Shown here: piece by piece, positions 1-10,415 of the stretch
Layout of the letters: every line of letters starts with the position of its first letter
How positions within the stretch are numbered: position 1 is the stretch's first letter
Origin: Apiotrichum sp. Y4204
Taxonomy: Eukaryota > Basidiomycota > Tremellomycetes > Trichosporonales > Trichosporonaceae
DNA: 64,000 nt
Direction: 5' to 3'
NCBI GenBank assembly: GCA_025531455.1
Contig: JAMYHL010000098.1
Span: forward strand, 53,328 to 117,327
The notes under the pieces: generated by a model
What the model was told of the DNA's origin: nothing
What the model saw: the letters and a program-made list of their open reading frames with translations, nothing else
The model's database searches: none
Made by a program: the position numbers and the translations under genes

Positions 1-380
1 GTGAAATAGTTGATGCCAAACACGAATGTCTGTCACTGCGTTCGCGACAACAAACAGGACGCCAGCAGGGACCCCGCGCGAGCAGGGCGAATCCAGGGGA
101 GGGCTTGGCGGGCCTCGGATGCGGTGCTGCGGTGTTTTGCGGGCGCTTGTTCGCGGCGATGCGGCACGGAACCTGATGGATGGCTCGGAGGTGATGATGG
201 ATAGGAAGTGGATGAGGTCAAGAGGTGTAAAGTCACCGACAAGCACCAGAGAGGTGGTTGGGACCGAACGGGTCAATGTGTGCTGCAAATGTCAGCCACA
301 TCGTTACTGCCATAGTGCCCTGCTTTCCTGGCCACGTGGAAACATTGCGGAGTGCCCACGTGGCCACAACTAACCACAAA
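1..380. other. Intergenic, upstream of MID1
   Basis: No supportable gene is seen here; the short open frames on both strands lack codon structure or similarity that I recognise. The right half is the presumed promoter region of MID1 and contains two CACGTG palindromes and, just beyond this stretch, a TATA-like element. Confidence 0.6.
333..362 (+). promoter_or_regulatory. Two CACGTG E-boxes upstream of MID1
   Basis: The palindrome CACGTG occurs at 333-338 and again at 357-362, 24 bp apart. CACGTG is the core site of fungal bHLH factors (Cbf1/Pho4 class). Their position about 150-180 bp before the MID1 start codon suggests a regulatory role, but this is inferred from sequence only. Confidence 0.4.
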
Positions 381-388
381 TATATAAA
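381..388 (+). promoter_or_regulatory. TATA-like element of MID1
   Basis: TATATAAA lies inside an A/T-rich patch, which stands out from the GC-rich surroundings, about 124 bp upstream of the chosen MID1 start codon at 512. The distance is normal for a fungal TATA box. Confidence 0.45.
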
Positions 389-511
389 TATACAAATATG
401 CACAAATATCAGGCTCACTACCACCCCGTGTTGTTGGAACCCTCAACATTGCCTTCGAGCTTCACGACCACCTTCACTCTTCGCCATGGCGCGCACCTCG
501 CGTCCGTAGAC

Positions 512-2405
512 ATGACAAGCACGAATCCCGCCATGACAACACGGAGAAAATGGCCCCGTCACGCGCTGTGGCTTGCGGCGCTGCTCCCGGGGGCAGCGGC
601 ACGAAATCCCCCATCGACCTCCTCTCCATCCTCACCCACCGCGTCTGGCCCGATACCTGGCGCACCGGCTGCGCAGGGCGCGCCGACTGTGCTCATTCGC
701 GAGTCCGAAACGGCGTACCGTGTCAATCTCACCCCCCATGCGCCAGTCCACATTTTGCAGCTGGAGCACAGGGTATCCTCGCTATCGATTGTGTTCAACC
801 TGTACTCCGAGGGCCAGCCAGATGATGTACGCGTGTACGCGTCGACGCGCGACGGAGAACACACATTCCACCCAGGGCATACGACAGTCGAGGATCCCAG
901 CTCTGGCGGCACCAAACACGGCGGGTACAACGCGCGCGGAGATGGGACATGGCGCGTGCAGTGGGATCATGGATTCGCGAACTGGACGTACGGTTACACT
1001 CTTGAGCACGGGCCAGATGCTGAGCATCCTGTCACACCACGGATCCTTGTTGGCCGTGGCATTGACGATCGTCTCCTGTATAACCCGGATCTTGCCAACG
1101 ACGGCAACGTAACACTCTTTGTGACTGTTCGAGAAAATTGTGAGTCTGATGTGGCGAACTGAGTGTGGTGTCGAGTAACATAACCATACCTGTGACTCGG
1201 TCGGAGCCCCCTTCCTTGGCTTTGTTCCTCTCTGACAGCAGTCGGCGATCATGAAGCGCTCGTGAGCCAGTTGACCCACTTCCACCCACTAGTTGGCGAC
1301 TCGACGGCGACCGAGGCCCTCGTCTTCTCGCCACTACTGTACCGCGACCCGATCCCGCAGCCGACATATCCAAACTACACTCTACCTGGGAGCGAGCTTT
1401 CCCTTCCAGAGTGGGACGTGGTTCGCGAGTCCGTGGGCCGAAATTCGTCTACTGCGCACACAAACTTTCCGCTTGGCAGAGGTCAGCTGTCGCGACTCTT
1501 CGTTATCGAGACAGAAAAGTCACCCGTTCCGCTCGGCCTCGCACACTCGTATGCTGCCGTGACAGCCATGGAGGCTGCTGGGCAAAACGACACCAACAGC
1601 CCCACTGGCCCCGTCCTCGGCAACTCTACGCAATGGGTTGCGCTCGGTGGCGTGGAGGGCTTCCGCACCTGGGTCATCGCGACCGGCCTCCAGCCCAACA
1701 CAAACTACACGGTCTGGGCGGCATCAGAAAGCGGGCACATCATGACCCCGCCGGCGTGGTTCGTGACCAAGGGCGGTACGTACACTGGCTAATTCTCATC
1801 TGACGGCAGCCGACTTCCCCTGCGCGCTCACGACCCCAACAGACCTTTGTCCAGGGGTAGCCCACGCTGTCCCGTTCCCGAAAGCGGACGGCAGTGTACT
1901 GGCCGCCATTCCTGATGCCGTCAACCAATCTATCTCGGACAACCTCGAGGCATTCGCAAGCTCCCTCGGCGCGGCGGGCCTCGCGTGCGGGCGTGACATG
2001 TACTCGTTCGTCGCGACCTGCCTCGACTGTTACACCGCGTACCGGCAGTGGCTGTGCCATATCGTCCTCCCACAGTGTGCAGCGACGGACCCGCCGGCGT
2101 TCCAGAACGTGATTGGGAAGAACGCGCCCACAAAACCGCTCACGGTACAGCGCACCCCCGACGACCCGCGCAACCCCAACTCGTCCATCACGTTCCCTTA
2201 CGCCGAGCTCCAGCCGTGCATAAATCTGTGTACCGCCGTCGAGCGCAAGTGCCCGAACTCGCTCGGGTGGACATGCCCCCATCGCAACTTCAATGCCAAG
2301 GAGAGCTACGCGTACATCACAAAGGACAACAAGAAGAACGATGGCAACCCGCGCACGGGATGGCCAGCGCAGGATATCTGGGGGAATAGGTGGTGTAGTA
2401 TGTAG
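512..2405 (+). CDS. MID1: Mid1-like stretch-activated calcium channel subunit
   Basis: Regulatory subunit of the high-affinity plasma-membrane calcium channel (works with Cch1), needed for calcium influx under stress or mating. Exons 512-1139, 1239-1775 and 1810-2405 sum to 587 codons (586 aa), in frame throughout; introns are 99 and 34 nt, both ending in CAG. The ATG at 512 precedes a basic then hydrophobic stretch (RRKWPRHALWLAALLPGAAA) that fits a signal peptide; a second ATG at 533 is possible. The middle carries several N-glycosylation sequons. The C-terminal third (from about residue 390) is rich in cysteine, with motifs such as CLDCYTAYRQWLC and NLCTAVERKCPNSLGWTCP, which is the hallmark conserved domain of Mid1. 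Length agrees with the family (about 550-650 aa). Converges with the downstream acetyltransferase gene, 221 bp away. Confidence 0.92.
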
Positions 2406-2626
2406 GCTGGAATGGGGGCGCCAGACGCTGGCAGGACTCTCGCAGAGAGAGACGCTCGACGAACCTTTGGCTCGGATTGTACATTATTGTAGACCTCTTG
2501 CATACTGTAGACTAGCTCGCCGCGTCGTGCATATTAAAATGATTACCATGGACGCGGGCGATGCCTCGCCCTCACTGCTTACGACTGCATGACAACCACA
2601 ACATACAAGTACATACATGTCAAGCC

Positions 2627-4357
2627 TTATGGTGCCGGGTTCGCGGGCGCCGGACTGTCCATTCGCGTGTCGCCACCGGGGCTCAACATCGAGCGCACGG
2701 GGCTGCGGGCTGGGCTGCGGGCGGGTGTGCGGACTGGGCTCTCCATGCTCGTGTCCGCGTCCAGGCCAAGGCTCTGGCCACGCGACCACCGCCCCACGCT
2801 CTCGAGGTCGCTGTCGTCCGTGTCCAAGTCTGTTGCCATACGCCGCCGCGACGAGAGGTTGCGCATGACGCGCTCATCGTCACTCCCGTCTCCGCCGCGC
2901 TGCCACACATAGTAGCCGGAATAGCGCTTGCCGCCGCCCTTCTCCTCGGGCCAGTCCGTCACGACATCCTTGACGTGCCGGAACCCGTTCTTGTGTACGA
3001 CCTTGACAGAGGGCTTGTTGTTGTCCTCGACAATCGCGACGACATTCTCTACCCGCATGATGGGACGGATCCACGATTCGAGAACAACGCCGACAAGCTC
3101 GCTCATGATGCCCTTTCCGTGCGCCGCGGGCTCAAGGACGTAGCCTAGATGCCACGTCTGGCTCGAGAGCGGGGACGCGAGCACCTGGTCTTCGGTACGC
3201 GTTGGGCCGCCCTCGGTCAGCGGCTCGAGGTCGGGAGACATGCCGACGTCTCCGACGATGCGCTGCTCGCGCGTGTCCCACAGCGACTTGAACGGCAGAC
3301 CAAGGATGATCACATCATGGTGCACCTCGAGCGGCGTCGTCGGCGCATCCGCCGCGTCCGGAAGCTCAGCCACACCGGCAATCAGTGCCGTGAGGAATGT
3401 GACGTGCTTGTGCAGGTCGGCCTGCACCCACTTTTCCGCATACGGACGCTTCATTCTGGGGTCAGAGTGAAACAGGCATGACACGCACGGGTATGGGAGA
3501 CGGTACAGGCGTTTGCCGACATCGGGGTGGTTGAATAGCGTGACCTGTGTGTTAGAAGTCCGTTGACCGAATGAGGGAAAGCAGCAGTAACAACACAAGG
3601 TGGACGTGCACAGGGAAGTGCACAGGGAAGAGCAGGCGAGAAAGCAGTGCTGCAGACGTGCGCAGTACAAGAAAACTACGCGTTTCTGCTGTACATTGCA
3701 ACAGGGCCATACACATCGCGTCTGAGAGTCCGAAGTGGAGAGCCAGCATTCGTGTGCGACGCACGAGCACTACCGTTGGTGGTGCCGTACGGTCCGTGCG
3801 GCGCGGACGGATGATACGAGTGTAATGTCTCCGAACCAACGGGGGAGTGTTCCGCAAACAACGGCGGGCGGTATACGCATGTTTGGACTAGGATTCAGAG
3901 TATCACCTTGTCCCAGATCCAAGACCCTCGATGCTCGGGACGAAGTCACGCCCATTCGCGACGAGCGAATCCTCCGGCCCCCCCCTCAGAATTCTGTCCA
4001 CCTCTATCCAGAGGTTCCACTTCGCCTCCGGTCATCACTTACAATATCATCCTCGATGCCTTCACGGAACGGGGTGACGCGGAGATGGGGGAACGAGGGG
4101 AGCTGAAGGTATGGCTCTTGGCGTTCTGTGTCCCAGCGGAGGGCTGTGGCGAGCTTCTTGCGGTAGACCGGAGAGCCAAAGTCGACGTCGGGGGCTTCTG
4201 GCGAGTTGCGGTCCTTGAGGCGGAGGTCGATATCCGGCGCCGCCAGCGCCTGCGAGACGGAGGGGGCCCCGCCATCGCCGATGTCGAGTGTCAGCAGCTG
4301 CTTGACCGGCGGCGAGGCGGGGGTCACCGCCAGCGTCACGGGTGATGGGTCGGCCAT
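2627..4357 (-). CDS. GNAT-family N-acetyltransferase (RimJ/RimL-like)
   Basis: Predicted acetyl-CoA-dependent N-acetyltransferase; the substrate is unknown. Exons on the minus strand: 4357-4043, 3544-3489 and 3455-2627, 400 codons (399 aa). Intron 1 is long (498 nt, GTAAGT start, CAG end). The third boundary is a proposed 33-nt in-frame intron (GTGCGT...CCCCAG); if it is retained the protein gains 11 residues. Exon joining gives LRVTPFREGIEDDI followed by VTLFNHPDVGKRLY, the usual N-terminal beta-alpha pattern of this family. The acetyl-CoA loop is visible as HLGYVLEPAAHGKGIMSELV, with the G-x-G turn, and the family's late motif appears as KVVHKNGFRHVKDV. The last 90 residues are low-complexity Ser/Pro/Arg (repeated PARSPARSPVRS) and are not part of the fold. 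Family assignment is solid; the biological role is not known. Confidence 0.82.
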
Positions 4358-6492
4358 GAGCTATAGGCTGATGTTGTGATGGGATGAGACAGTAGTCAAA
4401 ATGAAACAACGATGGAGGGAGAGAAGGTGAGAGAGTTGTGAGATCTGGCGACGGGAGGTGGGAGATGTGGTGAACGGCGGAGAGAGGGAAATGTCTTTGG
4501 TGAGTGTGTCTCTCTTTGACCTTGTCCTGCTTGGTGTTTGCTGTTGTGGATGCGACGCTATGGCAGTGTGGCCAGTGGGAGCCAGCGGTTGATGTGGTTG
4601 GGGGAAAAGAGAGAGAGAGAGGAGAGGGGGAAGAGGGGGGGAGAACGAGGGTTGTGATGGTGGTGGCTTTATTTCAGCTCTGGGTCGGTGGCGGTTCTCA
4701 CAATAAAGGGCTCGCCATCGCATCGCGAGCAGTCGGACACTTGGACTACATACACACTACCGCGTTCCCTAACTCTCATCTCCATGCATCACTCCGCTGT
4801 GTGGTTGCTCGCCAGGGACGCCAACCTGATGCGGGACCTGGGGCCTCTGTAGTCCTTGCTCCTTGCATCGAGGGCGAATGGGCCTGGCTGGCCGGGGCCA
4901 CTGCCGTGCTGACCTTCACTGGTCTCAAACCTTGGTGTAAACCTTGATCTTGGGAAAGCGGCTGACTGTGTGTCGGCACGAATACAGGGCATCCTCTACA
5001 AAAGGGGAGCCGGGGCACACGATATCCTCCATCCAATCCCTTTTCTTTTCGTTGCAACAGGCAGTCGAGAAACTCTACTCGAGACCACGTCCGAGGAGTG
5101 TCCCGCCCCCAGGACAGGGGCAGGCACGCCGACAGAGCAGCGCTAGGAGAGCGAAGAAAGCGTGGAGAGCGTGAGTGGGTGCGGGGCAGATAGGGAGAAC
5201 GCCGAGAAGTTACCGTATGTGTACAGTACATGCAGCATCCGGCATTCACCACCATTCCACCGTTCCCCGCGGCAGGCAAGTTGTTTCTATCGTGTTCAGC
5301 CGTGTATTCAGGACATATCCTTCCCCTGTCCCATGCTTGACTCCCTAGCCTCATTCTCATGGCGACGAGCAACAACGACGAGCACGCCGTGGCCTAGTAA
5401 ATGCCGCACACTCAGGATCGCGTCGTCGCATCCGCTGTGCGTGGCTCCTGGCCTCGTGGCCTCGTGTAGATGGCGTTGGCGTTGGCGCCGGCGCCTCTTT
5501 CCGCCTCTTTGCCGCTTCGTTCAGAGGGATGTACTCCTTTCCTCTCGTGTGCTTGTTCTCCCTTGATCCTTATCCTTTGCGCTTTTGGGCTTTGCCTTTG
5601 CCCGCCACGGCCCCTGGCACAAGAACTGTGCAACTGTGCGTCCTCTGCATGGTAGTACACACTGCAAGTACACACGTACTGCATTCCTCCCCGCCGACCT
5701 GCTTTCCTGGCGTCCCTTGGCAACGAAAGCTAATGGCATTGCCTCGTTCATCTATTGTTTGTGTGGCGGTGGAAGCGATGAAGCGGTGAGAGAGATAAAG
5801 TAGAGACCGCATATGCCGAGTTTTTATGCATGTACCTCCAGCGAGCGATCCCGGACGGCCCGGACGAGACACGACACGCGAGTGCCGAGGGCCGAGGCCC
5901 TCGTGTCGTGCTGTCCCGCGTGTCCCCCGGTACTGTGCGGGGGCACTGCATCTCACCCTCGTGCCGATCATGCCAGCTGCACAGGATCAGCAGATCAACG
6001 GATCAACGGGATCAACCGGTCGTCCCGATCATCATGGCTTCCCAACGGAGGAGAGAAGACTCGATCACAACCAACTGAGGGATGGGGGGAGGTGATCAGC
6101 GAGGTTTTCGAACATGGGTGCGGTGAAACCGGATCGGCACGCGGATCGCACATGGGCGTTCCTCGGGGCCCCTTTGGTCCTTTCTTTCCGAGGGCCTGTG
6201 CGTGGCGCCTGTGCGTGGCCCCCACGGGTAATGAGCCATGACGTAACTGCGGACTGCGGACACCCGCCATGCCTGCCAGCCATGTCGGCCAGGAGCATCC
6301 TGGAACTGCGACTCGAAGGGATCCAAGTTCACATCGTGTTCGTCGTCACTGTGATCGCTTTGAACCGCTTTGCCTCCCCATCTCTCGCCGCCACCCCTTC
6401 AATCTCTTTGGACTCGTTCATCCTCTTCCGTATCCTTTCCTTCAGTGCTTCCCCCTCTCCGATCTTCCACCCTTCTTTCATAAACCCACGCC
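4358..6492. other. Intergenic (divergent promoters)
   Basis: About 2.1 kb separate the divergent starts of the acetyltransferase gene (4357, minus) and the membrane-protein gene (6493, plus). I see no convincing coding exon. The left part holds a GA-rich purine tract (about 4600-4650), which on the minus strand is a CT-rich leader typical of fungal promoters; the right part before 6490 is C/T-rich on the plus strand. Confidence 0.55.
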
Positions 6493-7300
6493 ATGGCCAA
6501 GGTTCCCATCGAGCTTTCTCCTCTCGGCAGGAACGCGCCAGCGGCCGCGAGTACCGCCACCCTTCCCCCGCCGTACTCTAACGACCTCCCGGGAGCGAGC
6601 GCCGAAAGCAGCAGCGGCAGTGGCGCGGGTCCCACGCGTCGCGTTCCCCCTCCCCCGCCCCCGCCGCGCAACATCGACACGGCCCCCGGCGGCCTCGGCT
6701 CAGCTTACCGCCAAGCGGAGCAGCGTGCGCGCGTGGCCGTGCACAACCGCGAGGGCGGAATGGACGCTGCGAGTATCTACGGCCTCGTCGTGGCTGGGTG
6801 GTGAGTCTGCCGCGATGCTGGACATTGGGACGATGAGCACCCTCTGTTGCTTGCGCTAACTCGCCAGGTTCGGTCTCCAGGCTTTTCCCGCGCTGCTCTT
6901 CCCGCGCTTCGTGCTCTTCATGGGCCAGTCAACCCCCGGACCTAATGCGGTCTCCGCAACTCCGGAAAGGCCATATGACGCGCTGACCGCCCTCGAGAGC
7001 TGGCTGTTGCAGGCGGTTGGGTTTGGACTGATCGCGCTCGCCGCGCTCGTGCTCTTCACCATCGTGCCGTCCCACACTCCCCGTGTCCCGGGGCGCACCG
7101 CGAGCATCACCGTTATGGCGATCCTGTGCTGCACGTGTGCGGTTGTCGGTTGGAATGCGCCCCTCGGTGCTCTAGCGACGATCCTTGGGCTCGGGAATGC
7201 CGTCGTCGGTGCGTGGGGTTGGTGGACGCTCTTCTTTGGAGAAGATCCCCATCACTTCAAGAAGTATCTCAAGGAGGACTCGCGCTTCAAGCGTCTCTAG
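6493..7300 (+). CDS. Four-helix membrane protein of unknown function
   Basis: Exons 6493-6800 and 6868-7300 give 247 codons (246 aa); the 67-nt intron splits a Trp codon (TG|G) and joins IYGLVVAGW to FGLQAFPALLFPRFV in frame. The first 85 residues are soluble and Pro/Ser/Ala-rich, including a run of PPPPPPPR. Four hydrophobic segments follow: YGLVVAGWFGLQAFPALLF, LLQAVGFGLIALAALVLF, ITVMAILCCTCAVVGW and LGNAVVGAWGWWTLFFG. The protein ends in a charged tail (HHFKKYLKEDSRFKRL) that looks cytosolic. I do not recognise a named family; it resembles small fungal multi-pass proteins of unknown function. Its C/T-rich leader and ATG context fit normal expression. Converges with the PH-domain gene. Confidence 0.75.
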
Positions 7301-7613
7301 CGGAGTGATCTGCCACCGGGTCGAGTTGAGATGGGAGGATGAGGCTAAGCACATGGGACGCCAATAGGATGAACGCGTTAGTATCATGGGACGACGACAC
7401 GTCAGTGCGGATGAGAGAATCAAGATGCCCGCTCACTGTTTCTACTCATGCTGCATAATAACCACGGCTACAATGATAAAAAGTGATGATGATGCAATGC
7501 GCAATGCACAACCACAGAAGCTAACCTTACCAACATGTGTTCCCTCAACTCGTACACAGATCGCCTTCCAAACTATCCATTACTTTCACTCTCTCTTCCG
7601 CTCACTCTTCCGC
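7301..7613. other. Convergent intergenic spacer
   Basis: 313 bp between the stop codons of two converging genes. It is more A/T-rich than its flanks (e.g. around 7470-7500) and probably holds both 3' UTRs. No gene is seen. Confidence 0.6.
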
Positions 7614-10415
7614 TCACGTCGAGAAGGCGCCGTTGTTCGCAGCCTGGTCTTCAGCGAGCATTCGATCGCGGTCGTGGTCGGCCCGCTCGCGCGCAGCACG
7701 TTCTGCAGCCTCCACTGCCGCGATGTTGCCCTCGGGCGTGTCCTCGAATGCCACGTTCGCATTGTCACTGGTTGGCGGTGCGTTTGGGTCTGGCGGCGGA
7801 GGACGGCGATGGGCTTGTCTTCGGCGACGCCGCGGAAGCGTCTGCTGGATGGGCATGGGGCGGATCTCAAGGTCGAGAGCCACGTTGGTCGCGGCCTGGA
7901 ACGCCTCGATCCATTGCACGCACTGGCGCGCGGTCTCCGTCTGGAGCATGAACTGCTGGCCTTCGGCGCGGATGCGAACGCAATGCTGCCGCTTCTTGTA
8001 GTCGGCAGCGAGGCCACTCTCCGCACCTTGAAGTGTGTACTTATGTACCAGCATGTTGTGCGCAAACGGCATGTGGCTGGCCAGCGGCGCTGACGCGGTC
8101 GAGGATGCCACCGCCGCAGGCTGCATAGATGCCCGCCGCGCCGCCTTTGAGTTGAAAAGGTCCGCATTCTTGCCGTCCCGGTTGTCAGAGGGAGTGTTGG
8201 CGCCATCGCGCGACGTCGGTGTCGCAGAGCCAATAGTGCCCCGCCGCCCGGCAATGGCGCTTATGGTCGTGTTGCGCAGCGCGCCCTCCAGGGAAATGGT
8301 GTTGCGCCGCGCCTGCTTCTCTGCACGCGTGGCAGTCGGCTTGGGTGGAGCGGGTACCGGGGTGTTATGTAGCCATCTGCGGTCTGGTGCAGGGTGAACG
8401 TGAAGGTGGCTGCGAATCTCATTTTCGTCGCACGCCAGGTAGGGCTCTCCAGCTCGGAGAGGGACTTTGGTCGGGTCAAATCTGTAGACAAACAGCGCCG
8501 TGCCGTGCAAGACAAAGTAGTACTTCTTCCACGCGCGTTCCCTCGCCTGCATGCCGGGTTGAGTGAACTCCATCTTCCTCGACAGGGTGCCCTCGATGTG
8601 CACACCGCACCAGTATGGCGGCAGTCGCTCGCGGCCCTCCTCCTCGCGGGGCTTCGGACACGGGCCGGGAAACAAGGTTGACGAGAGGACTTCATACCTG
8701 GGCGGAGGCGGGTCGGCATCGCCATGCGACAGACGTCTCTTGAGGGGTGGCTTCTCAGGGCGGGGTGAAGCCATCTCGGGAGATCCCAGCTCGACCGCCG
8801 GAGAACGGGTTTCAGTGACAGTCTCCAGGAATGGTCGCGTGCTCGACGTTGCCACTGGCGACGACAAATTTATCATAGATTTCGAGGCGTGGCTGAACAA
8901 CGGAGGCTTCGAGACAGGCGACGGCGTCAAGGGCGTCGCGATAACTGTGTTTGTCGCAGACGTCCCTTGCTCCGACTGGCCATCGGAGTCGTTATCCCAG
9001 TCATCTTCGGCCGCCGTGCTCTCGTTGGGTGTGGCCGCACCGGAGGGCGTAGGAGACACCTTGAGCCGACGCATAGCGTCGTGGAGGTCGAGGCCCAGTG
9101 CACTGCCACTACGCGCCCGTGATGACTGAGCCCGGGGAACTGGAAAGTCAGTGATTAGCAATTGCGATCGGGCATCACGATGGGTTGGCTCACATTCCTG
9201 CTCGTCCTCAAAATCGCGTACCACTTCCTTGCCCTTGGCGTTCGGCGGCTCAGGCGGTCGCACGATGATAGAAGGTCCTTCCTCGGATTCCGAGTCGTCG
9301 TCGTCATCCCCGACATCGCCTCCATCATCGGCAGGCTCGATGGGCCGGTGGCTGGCAATGCGTGCCATCACAGGCTGTGATGTCAGTGCTGGATTGATAT
9401 AGGGACTCACCATCGCCCTTGTCACCGTCTGCATTTCGTCGTCCGTAAGCTCCTCCGTTGCGTCGGCGGGAGGTGCAGGCACAACGGGAGGAAGCGAAAA
9501 TGGGAATCCTGTTCCTCCAGGCGTCCGTATCGCCGGTGACCTCGGGCCGCCGAGACGCGCAAGATCTCCCCAAGACGCGTGGGCCGTGCTCGGCGAAGTT
9601 GTCGGGAGACGAGCAATCGGGAGTGGCATGGGAGGCGACAATATCACAGGAGCGAGCTTGCGTGGCGAGCCGGCCATTCCGTCCATAGACCTCATGGACC
9701 GGTTTGACATTACTGAGGGACGGCGCTCGTTGATGGGAGATGCTGCGGCATCGTAGGACTGGGACCTGTCAAGAGCAGATGAGAAGATTGGTGGGGCAAC
9801 ATCCTCGCTCATTCGTTGCGGGGGAGTCATGAACGCAGTAGAGGTTGGGGAAGTGGTTTCTGGGGTTTCGACGATGGTCCGGGTGTGAGAACTGAGCACA
9901 GGCGATGCCATGTTCAGTGGCGTGGGCAGGATAACAGAGCGGCGGGCAGCAACTGTTGGTGCAGCCGCGACGGGTTCTGGCGGCTCGGGGATCATGATGG
10001 TCACCTCTGCACGCTGTGGAGGGTGAACAGAGTCATTTGACGTGGTGAGGTTGACATTTGTGGGGTTGTTGGGGTTGTCACCATCGCTATGCCCGTCGAC
10101 ACTCTCCTCCTTGTTCGTGTCGGCTCTTGTTTCGCCCACCTGGCGGTTGAGAGACGGTACATCTGGGACAATCTTGACTGTTGCAGTGCGAGTGGTCGCC
10201 TGCTGCTCGATGGGAAGAAGGCTCCTGCGAGGTTGCAGCCCTGCTGCCCGTCGGAGATCCTGCGTGCTGCGCGAGAACAGTCCAGAGCGCCGGTGGTCGA
10301 GAAGAGAGCGCAGTTTGGAGGGCGCCCGGAGCGGCTCGACATCGACTCCGGGCGGCATCTGAAGGTTTGCGGCCTCCGACTGGCGACGTTTACGAATGAA
10401 GGAAAACGCTGGCAT
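7614..10415 (-). CDS. PH-domain protein, Ser/Pro-rich
   Basis: A long minus-strand open frame; I take the ATG at 10415 (MPAFSFIRKRRQSE), since the frame upstream to 10493 is probably leader. Unspliced product 933 aa. Residues 1 to about 590 are low-complexity Ser/Pro/Thr-rich with an acidic stretch (DDGGDVGDDDDDSESEE). From about 605 a pleckstrin-homology fold is visible: EGTLSRKMEF, then WKKYYFVLHGTALFVYRFD, a 90-100-residue Ser/Arg-rich insert, then QHCVRIRAEGQQFMLQ and the closing helix ARQCVQWIEAFQAATNVAL with its conserved Trp. PH domains bind phosphoinositides or protein partners, so a membrane-cortex role is likely. The tail is basic (RRRRRQAHRR) then Ala/Glu/Arg-rich. Two in-frame segments look like real introns: 9375-9410 (36 nt, GTGAGT...CAG) and 9140-9193 (54 nt, GTGAGC, branch-like CTAATC, CAG); removing both gives 903 aa. 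Confidence 0.8.
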   Translation of the reverse strand: MPAFSFIRKRRQSEAANLQMPPGVDVEPLRAPSKLRSLLDHRRSGLFSRSTQDLRRAAGLQPRRSLLPIEQQATTRTATVKIVPDVPSLNRQVGETRADTNKEESVDGHSDGDNPNNPTNVNLTTSNDSVHPPQRAEVTIMIPEPPEPVAAAPTVAARRSVILPTPLNMASPVLSSHTRTIVETPETTSPTSTAFMTPPQRMSEDVAPPIFSSALDRSQSYDAAASPINERRPSVMSNRSMRSMDGMAGSPRKLAPVILSPPMPLPIARLPTTSPSTAHASWGDLARLGGPRSPAIRTPGGTGFPFSLPPVVPAPPADATEELTDDEMQTVTRAMVSPYINPALTSQPVMARIASHRPIEPADDGGDVGDDDDDSESEEGPSIIVRPPEPPNAKGKEVVRDFEDEQECEPTHRDARSQLLITDFPVPRAQSSRARSGSALGLDLHDAMRRLKVSPTPSGAATPNESTAAEDDWDNDSDGQSEQGTSATNTVIATPLTPSPVSKPPLFSHASKSMINLSSPVATSSTRPFLETVTETRSPAVELGSPEMASPRPEKPPLKRRLSHGDADPPPPRYEVLSSTLFPGPCPKPREEEGRERLPPYWCGVHIEGTLSRKMEFTQPGMQARERAWKKYYFVLHGTALFVYRFDPTKVPLRAGEPYLACDENEIRSHLHVHPAPDRRWLHNTPVPAPPKPTATRAEKQARRNTISLEGALRNTTISAIAGRRGTIGSATPTSRDGANTPSDNRDGKNADLFNSKAARRASMQPAAVASSTASAPLASHMPFAHNMLVHKYTLQGAESGLAADYKKRQHCVRIRAEGQQFMLQTETARQCVQWIEAFQAATNVALDLEIRPMPIQQTLPRRRRRQAHRRPPPPDPNAPPTSDNANVAFEDTPEGNIAAVEAAERAARERADHDRDRMLAEDQAANNGAFST

